Below are positions 12,134 to 24,087 of a DNA stretch of 64,000 bases, in pieces (within the stretch, counting starts at the first letter, position 1; every line of letters starts with the position of its first letter). This DNA comes from Ascarosepion bandense (Eukaryota; Mollusca; Cephalopoda; Sepiida; Sepiidae): assembly GCA_037127315.1 (NCBI GenBank), contig JBBBDQ010001611.1:1691001-1755000 (forward strand). The letters are read 5' to 3'. Made by a program: the position numbers and the translations under genes. The notes under the pieces are model-generated. The model was not told the DNA's origin and searched no databases. It was given only the letters and a program-made list of their open reading frames with translations.

Positions 12134-12377
12134 GTAAAAGTTTGTCATTTAGTTAACTGATGTTACTTTAGCTTCCCGACTTCAGAGTGTCGTCGACGAA
12201 CCTGTTGGTCCACTCTTCAGGGCAGAGGTACAAGGAATCTGCATATGCATATATATATATATATATATATATATGAAGTCCGTAAACGGTGACGATAATC
12301 TTACAAGATCAACTTAATATAAAATATTAAGTGTTATATCTGTATAGAAAGCTCAATGGATGTTATCCAAAGCAATA
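12131..12377. other. no recognised feature
   Basis: Unique-looking sequence with an AT microsatellite at 12247-12274. Confidence 0.4.
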
Positions 12378-12500
12378 TGATATTAATGTAGGAAAACTCA
12401 ACACGTCATTTAGATTGGTTATAAATTATAATTCATTTATATGTGCTAAATTAGCTTATTTCATCAGTCTACATTATATTCGTTCCATTCGGTACAAATA
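12378..12500 (-). repeat. dispersed repeat, copy 1 (pairs with 24088-24215)
   Basis: Inverse-complement relation to 24088-24215. Shared words include AACTCAACACGTC, TTGGTTATAAATTATAATTC and GCTAAATTAGCT. Identity of the element is unknown. Confidence 0.7.
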
Positions 12501-13070
12501 TTCCGTCCGGTAAAGAGTAGAATTTGCGTTTACATTTTATTAGTTTCACATTAAAAGGGTGGGACCTCGTTGCTAATCTTGTGGCTCGAGTAAATTCATA
12601 TATAGGGGGCACTAGTGAGCTAAGTTCATCGGAGCAGAAGCCGTGAAAATATTTGTAGAAGAGACACAGGGAAGTCACATTGCGCCGGTGAGAAAGTGAC
12701 TGTATCCTAGCTGCCAAATCGGGCTCGATCACATTACAGATTCTCCATTGGATTTTGTCAAGAACACCAAGGTAGATAGCAGAAACATCCGACCAGATAT
12801 GGCAGCAGTATTCAATGCACGGGCGGATGGTAGATTTATATATGTGCAGGATTGTTTCAGGCGGAAAAAACTTCCTGGCCCTCCACAGAGAACCGACTTT
12901 CTTAGTTGCGGATTTAGCTATAGATTCTATATTGTCATTCTAATTGAGGTCTGTTGTGAGAGTTAAGCCGAGGAGGCGCAGTGTTTTGCTTTCAGGGAGA
13001 CTCGCCTGATCTATGCTAATGCTGGGTAGGAGCGAATGTCTGTGATGGTTAATAGCATCTTTTGGAAGCA
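12497..13070 (-). mobile_element. LINE 3'-half fragment
   Basis: In antisense this covers the LINE C-terminal domain and runs back towards the RT. The 87-residue minus-strand frame at 12469-12732 contains IEPDLAARIQSLSHRRN and SDELSSLVPPIYEF, matching the main LINE. Upstream is the block homologous to the main element's frameshift region. There is no 3' tail because the 3' end abuts the repeat at 12378-12500. Confidence 0.8.
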
Positions 13071-14165
13071 TTAAATTATTATAAGGTATTTGTATTAGTA
13101 ATTGTTATTGTATATGTAATCTCAAAATAAATGTTATCATTTACTGCCCACCTACTTTTGGACCACTCTGCATGCGTGCAAGTAAGTGTGTGCGTGTGTT
13201 TGATCTTCTGAGGTCCTTCTATATATCTTGCAAAAATCACGAATTGGCGACCTTTTCTTGAGTGTCTCTGTAATACGTTAATCTATTTCGACAGTTTATG
13301 CTCTTATTTAACAGAAGTTCGTACAGACAAACCGGCATGCATGTTGCAAGTTAAATTTTCAGAAGAGAACGCTGAGCCGGTTAGTCTTCCAAGTTACGCA
13401 GCATTTCCCGTGTCTCACCGGATATTTCACCATTGCGTTTTGATTTATCTTTTTTTGAATGAAACTTTTCTTGTTTTAAGTTTCAATATAATTAAGCATA
13501 ATCTGGAAAATTATTTTTATCAATGAACATCAGTAGTGAATATTAACCAAATACATTTACTATTAAAGGGTAACAAATGGCATCAAACTACGGAATTATG
13601 TATCAACCCTTATAGATTGCTCTATAAAAATACACATAAACCACCTAGTTGGGAAATGCTTAGCATGTTAATATTATGTTATATAATATTATATAATAAG
13701 ATATTGTGTAATGTAATCGGTTTGAAACCATTAGTGTGAAAAGATCTTTGTTTTGTCAAGCCAATAATTTTCCATTTAATTTAACAAAATTACAATTTGA
13801 GCTTTTATTGTTGTAGTTATTGGATTTACAATATAGAATGAATATATGAGGTTTTCTTAGTTAAAGCTACATAACACGCATGTATATTTAAATCATGTGA
13901 TAAGACTACATTATCACCTTTCATTATGCTACGTGTAAAAGTGATGTGTTCTTTATCATGCCAGCCAGCATGGTCATCTGTAGTCTAAAGACAATGTTGT
14001 TGTATTAAGCTTGAATGCTAGCATCAATAATTTGATTCTTCATGAAGAACTTGACTTTATTCCATAAACTTATCAAATGTATTTTGAATAGAATAACAAA
14101 GTGAAAATAATTTTCTCAGTACAAATGTAAATGAGCAACTGAAGATTCGTACTGAAAATGCTTAT
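13071..14165. other. unannotated AT-rich interval
   Basis: Small frames (60-67 residues) without motifs. No repeat family recognised. Confidence 0.4.
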
Positions 14166-14167
14166 AA

Positions 14168-14440
14168 CAAGAACAAGAAATCGGCGAGCCGAGTTCGAAT
14201 CCCAGTTGAATTCATTGCATTCATTTACGCACAAATACTTTGGGATAGGTATTAATCCGTCTCTTTCCTCCAGTTATGGGTTAAATAATAAGACAGATTA
14301 GGTGCTATAGCCTTGGCTGGCAACCAGTCTACCGCAGAGGGCAATGGCAACCTAGTGCGGGATAATCTTCTGCCCAGTCTGTCATGTCTCTTTCAAGACA
14401 TGAAGGCCCAAGCGTGTTTTACGTATGGCACAGAACCTTG
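14168..14440 (+). mobile_element. tRNA-headed SINE, 5'-truncated
   Basis: Begins inside the tRNA-like head (GAAATCGGCGAGCCGAGTTC) and retains body and 3' domain with the TCTTTCAAGACATGA hairpin. The tail is diverged. Confidence 0.85.
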
Positions 14441-14455
14441 AGAATGGCATGATTT

Positions 14456-16080
14456 TATCTATTTCTGAACTCTCTCCCTCTCTCTCATCATGATAGCAGA
14501 CAAGGGAAATTGTAGCTCAAACCAATCTCCTTTAATATATCTAATTAGTTAAAAACGACTGATATATCCATTGACAGTATTGAAAGAAACTGATAAGCTA
14601 TTTATACCTATCTGTAGGCAACTGAATAAACGAATAGGACAGCTATCATAGATACTCATTGATTGTTCCCCTGCATAAAGTTTTAGTCTTATTAGATCAG
14701 AGTAGTCACTTTACCTCTCTGTAGTTTCGTGGTTGCAAAAGCTACTTGGGTAATGTTCAGGTCATGTCCCTAGGAAATTATCTAATCACCGAGCCATCGT
14801 CCGTTGTAAAGGCAGAGACACATGTGAATAATCACGTTTTCAAAAGTCCTGCGCACCCGATGCAAATATATTGGCTAATTCTGTTTCTCTCTGTTTATTC
14901 TGTCTTTTGTTATTTGTTTATAATTCAAAGCTCGCAAGAAAAAGGTCCTGTTGTGCCGATGGTTCAATAACAAATTCAAAACAGGAGTCGAAGAGAAGAC
15001 AGATCGGCCTTCCGTGGAGTTTCCTTAAAGTATACGATGCTCTCTCACTGTCTCTGAACGGTGGACATAAAGACGTGACAGTTTTGCTGATCAATTGAGA
15101 TTTCGTTTACGTTTAGAGATTTCTTGTGCTGATTTTTACATTTTTTTTTTCGTCTTTGTTTTTATCGACGTTGGTTTCCGCATAAAACAAATGATGTTAG
15201 CTCAAGAAATGTTGGTCTCCGCATTGTGATGCTAGAATACCGAGGTCTTTAAATTTAGTCATCACCAAAAGAATTATACACTGATTCTATCTGAATTTAT
15301 AATTCCGAAAGTAGGAAAGTTTCAATGACAAGTTTAAAATTTTATTTTCAAATTCTTCCAAAGAAAGAAAATTCTAAGTCTCTTCTGGAAGTTCGATGAC
15401 ATTGCAATTAAAAAAATTAAAAAAATTAAAAAACTTACTTGATAATTTGTAGAAAACAAAAACAAATTTCATTGTATGAAGAGTTATCCTTTAATCCACT
15501 AGTCTTTGTTGTTAGTATGTAGCAAGGCGAAAAGTGTAGTGGTAATATTTTTCTATCCCATTTTTCTTTGTTAGAAAGATCAACCTTTAAAAAGCTAGTA
15601 GGCGAGATCCCTGAATTTATCCAGAAACAAATATTAACGACTGATATTGACAAGAAAAATAAACATCTCAGAAAATACATTCTTCTTTCTCCTACTTGTT
15701 TAGTGTTTAAACTCAGGAAGAATACAAAATTAAGAAAATATTTTTTTATTATGACAGTCAAATCACTTTTATTTCCATTGTGTTTCAAATGTAATAAAGA
15801 AGATTAACAAAAACAAATTTCTTTCAAAAACTACCACTTTATGGAATAAATTCTTGCGTGAAAGCATTTCTGAACACGTCTCCTATTCATACTATACATC
15901 CAATTCTTCATTACCGCTTCAACCCACTACGTTGAGTGGCTCTCAAGTGTTTTTATCGTGTTTAATATAGTAAAAAATAAAAGAAAATATATTGTTACTC
16001 ACTATTTATTTAGTCTTGTCGTATGCGTCGTAATTGGTCAAGAATAAAAATCAGAAAATAATTATTTCCTATTTGTTGAC
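14456..16080. other. unannotated interval
   Basis: Opposed frames at 15435-15788 (minus) and 15568-15807 (plus) overlap and show no motif. No gene can be supported. Confidence 0.4.
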
Positions 16081-16082
16081 AA

Positions 16083-16550
16083 ATTGCCATCCACATGGCT
16101 TCCCTGTGCCTCTTCTCTAAATACTTTCACGGCTTCTGATCCGATGAACTTAGATCACTGGTGACCCCTAGATTCGAATTTGCACGAGATACTAGATTAG
16201 CAACTAGATCCCACCCTTTTACAGTGAAACCGATAAAATGCAACCGCAAATTCTACTCCAACAGTTTCTTTCCTCGCACTTCCCGACTGTGGAATTCCCT
16301 TCCACACGATTGCTTCCCCGACGGCTACAATCTCCAGGAGTTTAAATGTAAGGTCAATAGACACCTAACAAACTAACTCGCTTCCATTCTTTCTAACACT
16401 CTTCCTACCCACCCATCTACCTATCACCCCACTTCTGACATTTCCTATATCTAACCACTCATTCTATTTACCTTCCCCTATGTAGCCCCAAGCGCAATAG
16501 TGGCAGTGGAATGCCTTGCTTGGGGTGAAATGATTAAAAAAATGTTATTT
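16083..16550 (+). mobile_element. LINE 3' end fragment
   Basis: C-terminal LINE peptide (RLATRSHPFTVKPIKCNRKF in the 71-residue frame at 16161-16376), then the 3' UTR with GCAATAGTGGCAGTGGAATG and terminal GATTAAAAAAAT. The reading frame of the last 60 codons is still open, so this copy is relatively young. Confidence 0.9.
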
Positions 16551-16962
16551 GGATAGAAATTGGGCAACGCCAAGTAACGTTTTACCTGTTGAGATATGGA
16601 AGACAATAAGAGTAAAAAAAAAAGAGAAACGATCGCGTCTGTTAATTCTAGATATCACTATTCATTAAATAACAAGATAAATTGTCGCTTCTCTAACCGA
16701 GTTTCATATTTAGAACCAAAGCAAAAAAAAAAGCAAAGAATTTGATCGACGAAAAATTTGTAAGGCAGGCACTCAATACTTATATTGCAAATCAGTGAAA
16801 ACAGAGTCTGTTGCCTTTAACCCTTGTCCCACAACTAAATTAAAAGTAAAATTGAAATTTTGATAATTTGTTAATTGGATAAAAACCGAGAGTTTTATTT
16901 AGAATTAGGCAAAATTTATTTTCCTGAACAATATTGGAAAAGTGTTTCTTTCAAATCAATTA
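16551..16962. other. no recognised feature
   Basis: AT-rich with A-runs. Nothing identified. Confidence 0.4.
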
Positions 16963-16965
16963 TTT

Positions 16966-17268
16966 ATTCATGGTGCAGTGAATATCGACTCGGAACGACA
17001 AATCGGGGAGCCGAGTTTGAATTCCAGTTGAATATCTTTTATTTAATTACGCACAAATACCACTGACAAATGTATTAATCCGTCTTTTCCTTCCAGTTAT
17101 GGGTTAAATAATAAGATAATTTTGCTTCTATAGCCTTGGCTGGCAATCAGTCTACCGAAGAAAGTAATGGCAACCAACTGCGGGATAATCTTCTGCCCAG
17201 TCTGTCATGCCTCTTTCGAGACATGATCGCCAAAAGCGTGTATCACGTATGGCACTTAACTTACTGAC
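16966..17268 (+). mobile_element. tRNA-headed SINE
   Basis: Full-length arrangement: A-box-like TGGTGCAGTGA, B-box-like GAGTTTGAATTCCAG, body and 3' domain ending near TTACTGACTGA. It is followed by the hairpin module and a second SINE 3' part, the same order as the array at 34880-36100. Confidence 0.85.
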
Positions 17269-17299
17269 TGAATATAATAATTGAAAACATAAATTAGGC

Positions 17300-17395
17300 T
17301 TCTGCTGGGCCTAAAGTAAGGGATCAGTTTTATATTGTTTTAAAATTATAAACTGATCCCCCAATAATTACTACTTAATAATATAATACATCTCT
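17300..17395. repeat. hairpin module (GGGATCAGTTT...AAACTGATCCC)
   Basis: Inverted arms AGGGATCAGTTTTATA and TATAAACTGATCCCC with a short AT loop. The same module occurs at 24990-25065, 35222-35310, 35540-35630, 35845-35930, in every unit of 26490-28050, and at 49860-49925. Confidence 0.85.
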
Positions 17396-17578
17396 TCTCT
17401 TTATAGCTAAGAGTTAAATAATAGTACAGATTGGGTTCTATAGCCTTGGTTGGCAACCAGTCTACCGCAGAAAGTAATGGCAACTTACTCCGGGATAATC
17501 TTCTACCCAGTCAGTCATGTCTCTTTCTAGACATGATCGCCCAAATCGTTTATCACGTATGGCACTTAATTGACTGAT
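17396..17578 (+). mobile_element. SINE 3' part
   Basis: Lacks the tRNA-like head. Begins at the GTTAAATAATAG region and keeps the body and 3' domain (CTTGGTTGGCAACCAG, TTTCTAGACATGATCG, ACTTAATTGACTG). Second unit of a two-unit composite array. Confidence 0.85.
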
Positions 17579-17857
17579 ACATGGCCGCACTTATATATTT
17601 AGACACAAGGAGGAAGAAAATTATGGAGAAGGGTAAAAAACAAAATAGCTGAGGAAAGAAGCTAGGGTAGAATGAATGAGGAAGTAGGATTGAAGGTTAT
17701 TAAGAGAGATAAAAGGAAAAAAGGAGAGAAAGTAAGTGTAATATAAGAAAAGAGAAAAATGAGATAAAAGGAGGAGAGAGAATGAGATAAAGATGGAAGC
17801 AAAGAGAGGATCGAACAGATGAAAGTACGAGAGAGGAGGAGAAAAGAAAGAGACAGT

Positions 17858-17933
17858 AGATAGATCTTCAATTGGAGTAAATAGATCTTCAATTGGAGTA
17901 AATAGATCTTCAATTGGAGTAAATAGATCTATC
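17858..17933. repeat. 21-bp tandem repeat, 3+ copies
   Basis: TAGATCTTCAATTGGAGTAAA repeated three times and a partial fourth. The flank 17600-17857 is purine-rich simple sequence. Confidence 0.9.
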
Positions 17934-17989
17934 TATCGCCACGGTTCACACTCCACCCACATCTATTGAACAGGTTAAGAGTCTCATCC

Positions 17990-18112
17990 CTTGTTCCCTG
18001 TTTAGGATGTGGTTTCCGGCTTTCTCTTCTCCAATCTTTTCACTATTACGTAGCCCCCTGCACATCAGTGGTGTTACCGCCTTGCTCGGGGTGATACGAT
18101 TAAAAAAAAAAA
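17990..18112 (+). mobile_element. LINE 3' UTR tail
   Basis: GTAGCCCCCTGCACATCAGTGG ... CTTGCTCGGGGTGATACGATT then an A-run: the 3' terminus of the main LINE family, strongly 5'-truncated. Confidence 0.75.
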
Positions 18113-18262
18113 ACAGAAAAAAGTTGTTAGGGAAAAAATGTTCATTTCTCTACTGGATAAGGAAAGATTTTTCAAGTTATTCATGCAATAAACATTCATA
18201 AATATTTTTAAAAAATATTTGGGAATAACGGACACATCTGAAAGATCTGTATAAATACAAAT

Positions 18263-18334
<72 letters not shown>

Positions 18335-18336
18335 TA
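18263..18336. repeat. (AC)n(AT)n microsatellite
   Basis: CA repeat then AT repeat. The Cys-Val minus-strand frame is an artefact. Confidence 0.95.
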
Positions 18337-18645
18337 TAAATATATATTTATAATAAATAAATATTTATAATAAATATTCACTGCTCTATAAATCATATAT
18401 CGAGCACTGTTTTAAATTAATGTTTTGGACGGGAAATTTTTCTTTTCTTTTCTCTCCTCGTTCTATACTCACTCGGATATATATATATATGCGTTCGTGC
18501 GTGTTTGTGTACATTTAAGAACTGCTCAATTTTATATATGTAACCTGACAGATACAAGGTGAATAGAATTTTCATAATTATTTTTAAAATAATAGACTTC
18601 AAATATAAATATATAAACGCATAGCCATTTAAATATTGAGTTTAT

Positions 18646-18751
18646 ATATAATTAAATTTGTTATACATTTAAAAATTACAGATACATTGCGACACGGAAA
18701 TTTTCGCAATGTATCTATAATGTTTACTTGTATAACAAATTTAATTATAAA
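18646..18751. repeat. 106-bp palindromic foldback
   Basis: AATTAAATTTGTTATA at the left pairs with TATAACAAATTTAATT at the right, and GATACATTGCGA pairs with TCGCAATGTATC. A short centre contains CGGAAATTT. It abuts the LINE 3' end and is a likely MITE. Confidence 0.8.
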
Positions 18752-18767
18752 ATAAGCTCTACAAAAT

Positions 18768-21700
18768 TTTTTTTTTAATCATCTCACCCCAAGCAAGGCA
18801 TTCCACTGCCACTATTGCGCATGGGGCTACATAGGGGAAGGGAAAGAGAAGGAGTGGTTAGACATAGGGAATGTCAGGAGGAAGGTGACAGATGAGTAAG
18901 GATACCTAGGATGAGGGTTGGGCAGATGGGAAGAGTGTTTGATAGAATGGGAGCAGGTTAGTGTGTTAGGAGGTGTCTATTGACCTTACATTTAAACTCC
19001 TGGAGATTGTAGCCGTCGGGGAAGCAATCGTGTGGAGGGGAATTCCACAGTCGGGAAGTGCGAGGAAAGAAACTGTTGGAGTAGAAGTTACGGTTGCATT
19101 TTTTCGGTTTCACTGTAAAAGGGTGGGATCTAGTTGCTAATCTAGTATCTCGTGCAAATTCATATTTAGGGGGCACCAGTGATCTAAGTTCATCGGAGCA
19201 GAAGTCGTGAAAGTATTTATAGAAGAGACACAGGGAAGCCACGTCGCGCCGGTGGGAGAGAGACTGCAGGCGGTCTGCCAAGTCGGTATCTATCACATTA
19301 CAGACCCTCCTCTGAACCTTATCGAGAAGCCCGAGGAAAATAGCAGGGGCACCCGACCAGATATGGCAGCGGTATTCAATGCACGGGCGGATGGTAGATT
19401 TATATATGTGCAGGATAGATTTAGACGGAAAAAACTTCCGGGCCCTACGCAGAGAACTGACTTTCATAGCAGAGGATTTAGCAATGGATTCGATATAGTC
19501 ATTCCATTTGAGGTCCGCTGAAAGTGTGAGACCAAGGAGGCGTAGATTTTACTCTCTGGGAGGCAAGCCTGGTCCAAGCTAATGGGAGGTAGGTGAGATT
19601 GTCGATGATGGTTAATTGAGAGTAGCTTCGTTTTAGAAGTGTTAAAATTTACTAGCCATTTCTTACGCCAGTCCAATATGGATTGGAGGTCTTTTTCAAT
19701 CTCGGCTGCGAGGTTAGCTTTTACGCCTACACCAGATTTTTGTAGGAGGCGAGAGTAAACTGTGGTGTCATCGGTGTACAAACCTACTTGGGCTCTTATG
19801 GAATCAGGGAGATCATTAATGTATATCAGGAAGAGTGTAGGACCTAAGATGGAGCCTTGGGCGACACCTGCGTTTGTATGGTAGTTCTGGGAGGCATGTC
19901 CGTTTAATACCACCTTCATTGTGCGGTTAGAGAGGAATGACTTGATTAGTTGAAACAAATGTCCAGTTATACCATAGCTCCGCAGTTTACATAGAAGGCC
20001 AGCATACCAAATTCTGTCGAACGCCTTAGATATATCCAATGCAACGGTTCGGGCTTTGCCATTCCTGTCGAGTGCCTGGTATATGTACTCGGTGATGGTC
20101 GTTAGCATATCAGCAGTAGACCTGGTGAAGCGGAAACCATATTGCTTGTCCGAGAGGAGCCTGTGTTCTGTGAGATGCTGAACCACCTCGGCGTTGATAA
20201 TGGCTTCGAACACTTTGCCAAAGATCGGAAGAAGGCTGATAGGGCGGTAATTTGCAGGGTCAGAGGGTTCTCCAGTGTTTTTAAATATAGGAACTACAGA
20301 GGAAGATTTCCAACAGGCAGGAAAGAAGGAAGCAGATAGGCAGAGGTTGTAGAGCTTAGAAAGAACAGAGGAGAGTTCAGGGGCACATTTCTTTAAGACT
20401 ATGGTTGTGATTCCGTCACCACCGCTCGCTTTGTGAGGGTCAAGTTTTAAGATTATCTTAGAGACAAGCGAAGGTGTAATGTAGACATCATTCAGTTGTG
20501 CCTCGGTTCTAGGTGAGAAGTCGGGTGTAAAAACTCCAGATGAGTCCAGACACGAATTGTTCGAGAATCTGCGGGCAAGGCATTCAGCCTTATCTGTTGG
20601 GGAGGTGAGGACCTCAAATTTGTTGATTAGCGGGGGTATTGTGGACTTGCTCTTGTTAAGTATTCTTTTACAGAGTCGCCAGTAATCTTTAGCGCCGAAT
20701 TTAGAGCATGCTATGCGTTGCTTCATTCTGGCAGAAAACAACATCTTAGTTTCGTTAAGTATCTTTTTACACTTATTACGAGCTGAAATGAAAAGGCGCC
20801 TGTTTTTGTCCGACGCGTAATTACGATAGAGTCGGAAGAAATGATTCCGGTGGGCAATGGCAGCCGAGCAAGCGGGTGAGAACCATGGAGACGAATGAGA
20901 TTTAAGCTGGAATTTCCTAGCAGGGATGAAGGCATCAATGCCAGCCTTAACACAGGAGGAGACCTCGGATGCACATTCTTCGATGGGAAGACTAAAAACG
21001 TTTTTCCAAGGGATGTCACAGAGGAAGTCTCGGAACGAATCCCAGTCTGCTCTTTGATAGCAGTAGGATATTCTACTTGTCTGGGTTTCATAGGTCGGGC
21101 GGGAGTGGAGTGAAATATTGACGGCCACTACAGTGTGGTCAGAGTTTCCGAGTGGGCAGAGTTGTCTGGTAGTGCAAGAGTCTGGGATGGAAGTGAAGCA
21201 GAGGTCTAGAAGTGAGTCCCTTCCGTTAGGGTTGTCGGTGAAACGCTTGAGGAAGTCCACTACTTGCGTAAGGGATTGGGTGATTGAAAAGTTCATGGTG
21301 TTGACACCAGCAGGGTCGGTGACAGCGTTCTTCAGCCACTTGGTGTGGTGGGCGTTAAAGTCACCAAACACGAATACATGGGCAGAGGGATGGGAAGAAA
21401 TGGCTTTGTCAATATTGTCAGAAATGATGTCAAGTAACGAACAGTCAGGGGAGGAAGGAGAGCGGTAGAAAAAGAAGAGATAGCTAATCGAGCTGAGAAG
21501 TGAGAGGCGGAAGCACATGAAAGAATGATCTGGGGATTCAAAAGATGACACCCTAACTAAGGGAAGGTGTTCGCTGACATAGACACCAAGGCCATGCATA
21601 TGAACATTGGAGTCCTTCCTGAAGAGGGGAAGGTAGCCAGGAACGTAGAACTCAGATGAAGGGATAGAAGGGTTAAGATTAGTTTCACATAGGGCTAATA

Positions 21701-22345
21701 TATCAGGTGAGTTATTATGGAGGAATGAATCTACGCTGAGGAAGTTGGTGCGGATGCCGCGTATGTTAGTGAAAGAGATGCAGACAGGTTTGGGCGTTTT
21801 TAAATGAGCTGGTTTAGTTTTGCTATTATGTCTGCTTTTTTCCATAGTGATTCAGTTAAGGAGAGGTCTTAGAATAGAATCAGTCGGTCAATCGTTTGCA
21901 ACTTGTGAAGGATGGAGACTGGCGCGGCCTACAACATAATGTGGCATCGGGGTTGCCCACCGAACGTTCATGCAGGGACGCCCGTCCATGCGCAATATGG
22001 CACTACAAGAACCCAGGTATTATTCAACTGTTGATCAGAGCAGCCTCTCAAGACGCTACGCAAGAGTTCGGGCTCCTAATTACCAGTCGGAAGCAGCAAC
22101 CAGGAAACTGCCAACCCGGTACCCTCAGAATGTAACCGCCAACTGACAAACCCGGTACCCTCAGAATGTTGCCACCATACTCCGTAACTGCAAAGAGCTT
22201 CCCGCTGAACTAACACTAAGACCGGAGAAGGGGGATGAACCGGCGACCCCTTCCTAAACAAGAAACAAGGCGATCACCTCTAAACTCATTCAAAAGAAGG
22301 GGGTGGAGTGTGAGACCGGGCGATCGTAGGAACTATCTACTCCAA
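18768..22345 (-). mobile_element. near-complete APE-type LINE
   Basis: The window's dominant retrotransposon. From the 5' end at right: a 5' leader (about 21846-22345) with a 35-bp tandem repeat at 22111-22169 sharing CCCGGTACCCTCAGAATGT, the endonuclease-RT ORF, a 3' UTR with CAATAGTGGCAGTGGAATGC, and a terminal ATGATTAAAA tail at 18768-18785. No separate ORF1 is recognisable upstream. Endonuclease and RT motifs place it in the Jockey/CR1 group of non-LTR elements; I cannot assign the clade. More than ten 5'-truncated relatives lie in this window. The leader's right boundary is approximate. Confidence 0.85.
18958..21845 (-). pseudogene. LINE endonuclease-reverse transcriptase, one frameshift
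   Basis: The protein makes the target nick with its N-terminal AP-type endonuclease and copies its RNA at the nick. Residue positions count from the Met at 21845. Endonuclease motifs: NIRG (~28), CETNLN (~53), FGDFNAHHTKW (~160), SDHTVV (~236). RT motifs: ANYRPISLLPIFGK (~525), STADML, ALDISKAFDRIW, GVAQGSILGP, and the catalytic box YTDDTT, in which Tyr-Thr-Asp-Asp replaces the more common Phe/Tyr-Ala-Asp-Asp. The main frame stops at 19464, but its last ~22 codons are out of register. The true C-terminus continues in another frame through AMKVSSLRRA to RHLLTH at 18958. The shift maps to a T-run on the plus strand at about 19547-19550, consistent with loss of one base. It could be a real mutation or a sequencing error. 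No other stop was seen. Confidence 0.9.
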
Positions 22346-22760
22346 TTAAAAAAAAAAGTGACTGAGATTTACAAGGTTTTAACTTTGTATAAGTCAAAAA
22401 TAACCTTAATTTGCAAAATAATTTACACAGACTAAATGACAAAAAAAAAATCAAAGACGAACAAAAAACGAAAAGAAAAAAGAATTTCCAAAAATTACAG
22501 AAAAACAGACTGAAAAATGGACTGAATCCCGGTTGACTTAACACAAGCAGCTAACACTGAAAAGTTGATTTAATTAAATTTCTGAAGACAAAAATAGAAA
22601 TTAAACCATTTTTTACAGAATATAGTCGAGTTATGCGGCTTGCGTTCGCTGGCCAACCGTTACGAATTCAATGTCTCGAAGACAGAAATTTAACTCCTCT
22701 TATTGTATTTAGCACATATTTTTTTAACTTACATGCCAGAGAACTCAAAATCCTAAAACC
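22346..22760. other. no recognised feature
   Basis: A-rich then unique-looking sequence. Possibly still LINE leader, but nothing supports that. Confidence 0.35.
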
Positions 22761-22774
22761 ATGGGTCCTCTTTA

Positions 22775-23210
22775 CCTATATATATATATAAATTCAGCAA
22801 TCGGCCAACACCTGTTGGACAATCCGGCTTGTGCCTCCTCTTATGAGGACAGTTGGTTTTCTGTCTTGCACAGCGCTCGTTCGTCATATCATCTACGTAT
22901 TTTGGAGGCCATTTGCCTTAAAATCCAACAGCCGAGCCTGTGCAGGCAGAAAGAGCAGTTCTTACGCTCTTTGCAACTACTGGTGAGTTTATGAGTGTAA
23001 CCTTTTTCTTTTTTATTTTCACTCTTGTGGAATTTATATGTTTACACCCCCCTCACTTTTTAATATTCCTTAATAAATTTATTTTTAAGCGAATTCCATC
23101 ATCTCCCAGTGTTGCAAATATTCCATTCTGTTCTGTCCTCTTATTTACCTATTCATGAAATTTTGCCAACGTGACCCTTGACAAGTGTTGGCCGAAAGGT
23201 TCCTCGGGTT

Positions 23211-23218
<8 letters not shown>
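22775..23218 (+). mobile_element. Penelope-like element C-terminus and end
   Basis: The 77-residue frame contains AIGQHLLDNPACASSYEDSW, then HLRILEAICLKIQQPSLCRQ. This is the C-terminal side of the GIY-YIG endonuclease of one PLE lineage, where a Leu-Arg-(Ile/Val)-Leu-Glu-Ala helix carries the conserved Glu. Downstream GTGTTGGCCGAAAGGTTCC (about 23185-23205) is of the kind found in PLE terminal repeats (GCCGAAAG). The RT is absent and the copy is truncated. Confidence 0.75.
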
Positions 23219-23250
<32 letters not shown>

Positions 23251-23373
23251 TCAAAATTTATCTCTCTCTTTATATATATATATATAGCTATTTAAATATT
23301 GATTTTATGGTATATATGGATAATTGTACACAGGCGTACTTTGTTTTTATGCACAGAGATATATAAAAAGTTG

Positions 23374-23408
<35 letters not shown>

Positions 23409-23410
23409 AC
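23219..23410. repeat. (AT)n tracts
   Basis: AT runs at 23219-23248, 23272-23285 and 23377-23405 after the PLE end. Tyr-Ile frames are artefacts. Confidence 0.9.
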
Positions 23411-24085
23411 GTGTATACGTGTGTGCGTGGATCCTCTCCTCATAAAATTGCTAGTGTGTGAACACAATAATTGTATGTGGATATAAACAGATAAATGTAT
23501 GTATGAAGAACACATTTATATGTGCGCACACACGCATGTGGGGATGCGAGTGCATCTATGAGTATATATACGTATGGATGTAAGGATGTATGTAAGTATG
23601 AAAATATATGCGTAATTTGGGGTTATGTGTGAGAATTATTAGCATATTTACACATATATAACACTATTTATACTCGTGGAAATCATGTCTTCATAAAATG
23701 TATATTTTTATGTATACGAACGCAAGATTCATATGTAGGCATGAATAAGTGTAAGTCTGTATGTATAAGCATAAACACAGTCATATTTGTATGTATATGT
23801 GGGGATGTGTGTACATATGTGTACATGGATATACGTTAGTGTACATGGGTGGGTTAATTTGTGGGGTTACACATACATACGCATCCATGGAATTAGAAGT
23901 AGGCGGTTAATGACTTAGTGGTCATCATCTTCGGGACTGGACTGAATACCCCCAGCTGATATGACGCCAGTGCCTCTGTCCTGATTCTCTTTTCATTTAT
24001 TTTCTTTTGTCTTTTTTCCTTTTTATTATTTTTTTAATTTTTTATCTTTCTCTTCAGTTAAAGGACATTCTTATTCCGGCAAATT
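23411..24085. other. cryptically simple GTAT-rich sequence
   Basis: Diffuse GTGTATGTAT/ACATATAT words over 23411-23890, then unrecognised sequence with a T-rich tract. No gene. Confidence 0.45.
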
Positions 24086-24087
24086 TT

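Noticed and set aside
15435..15807. Opposed 117- and 79-residue frames
   Set aside because: Fully overlapping on opposite strands, no motif, and no splice or promoter evidence.
19207..21541. Plus-strand and alternate minus frames of 60-122 residues inside the LINE
   Set aside because: They overlap the endonuclease-RT coding strand in other registers and contain no motif.
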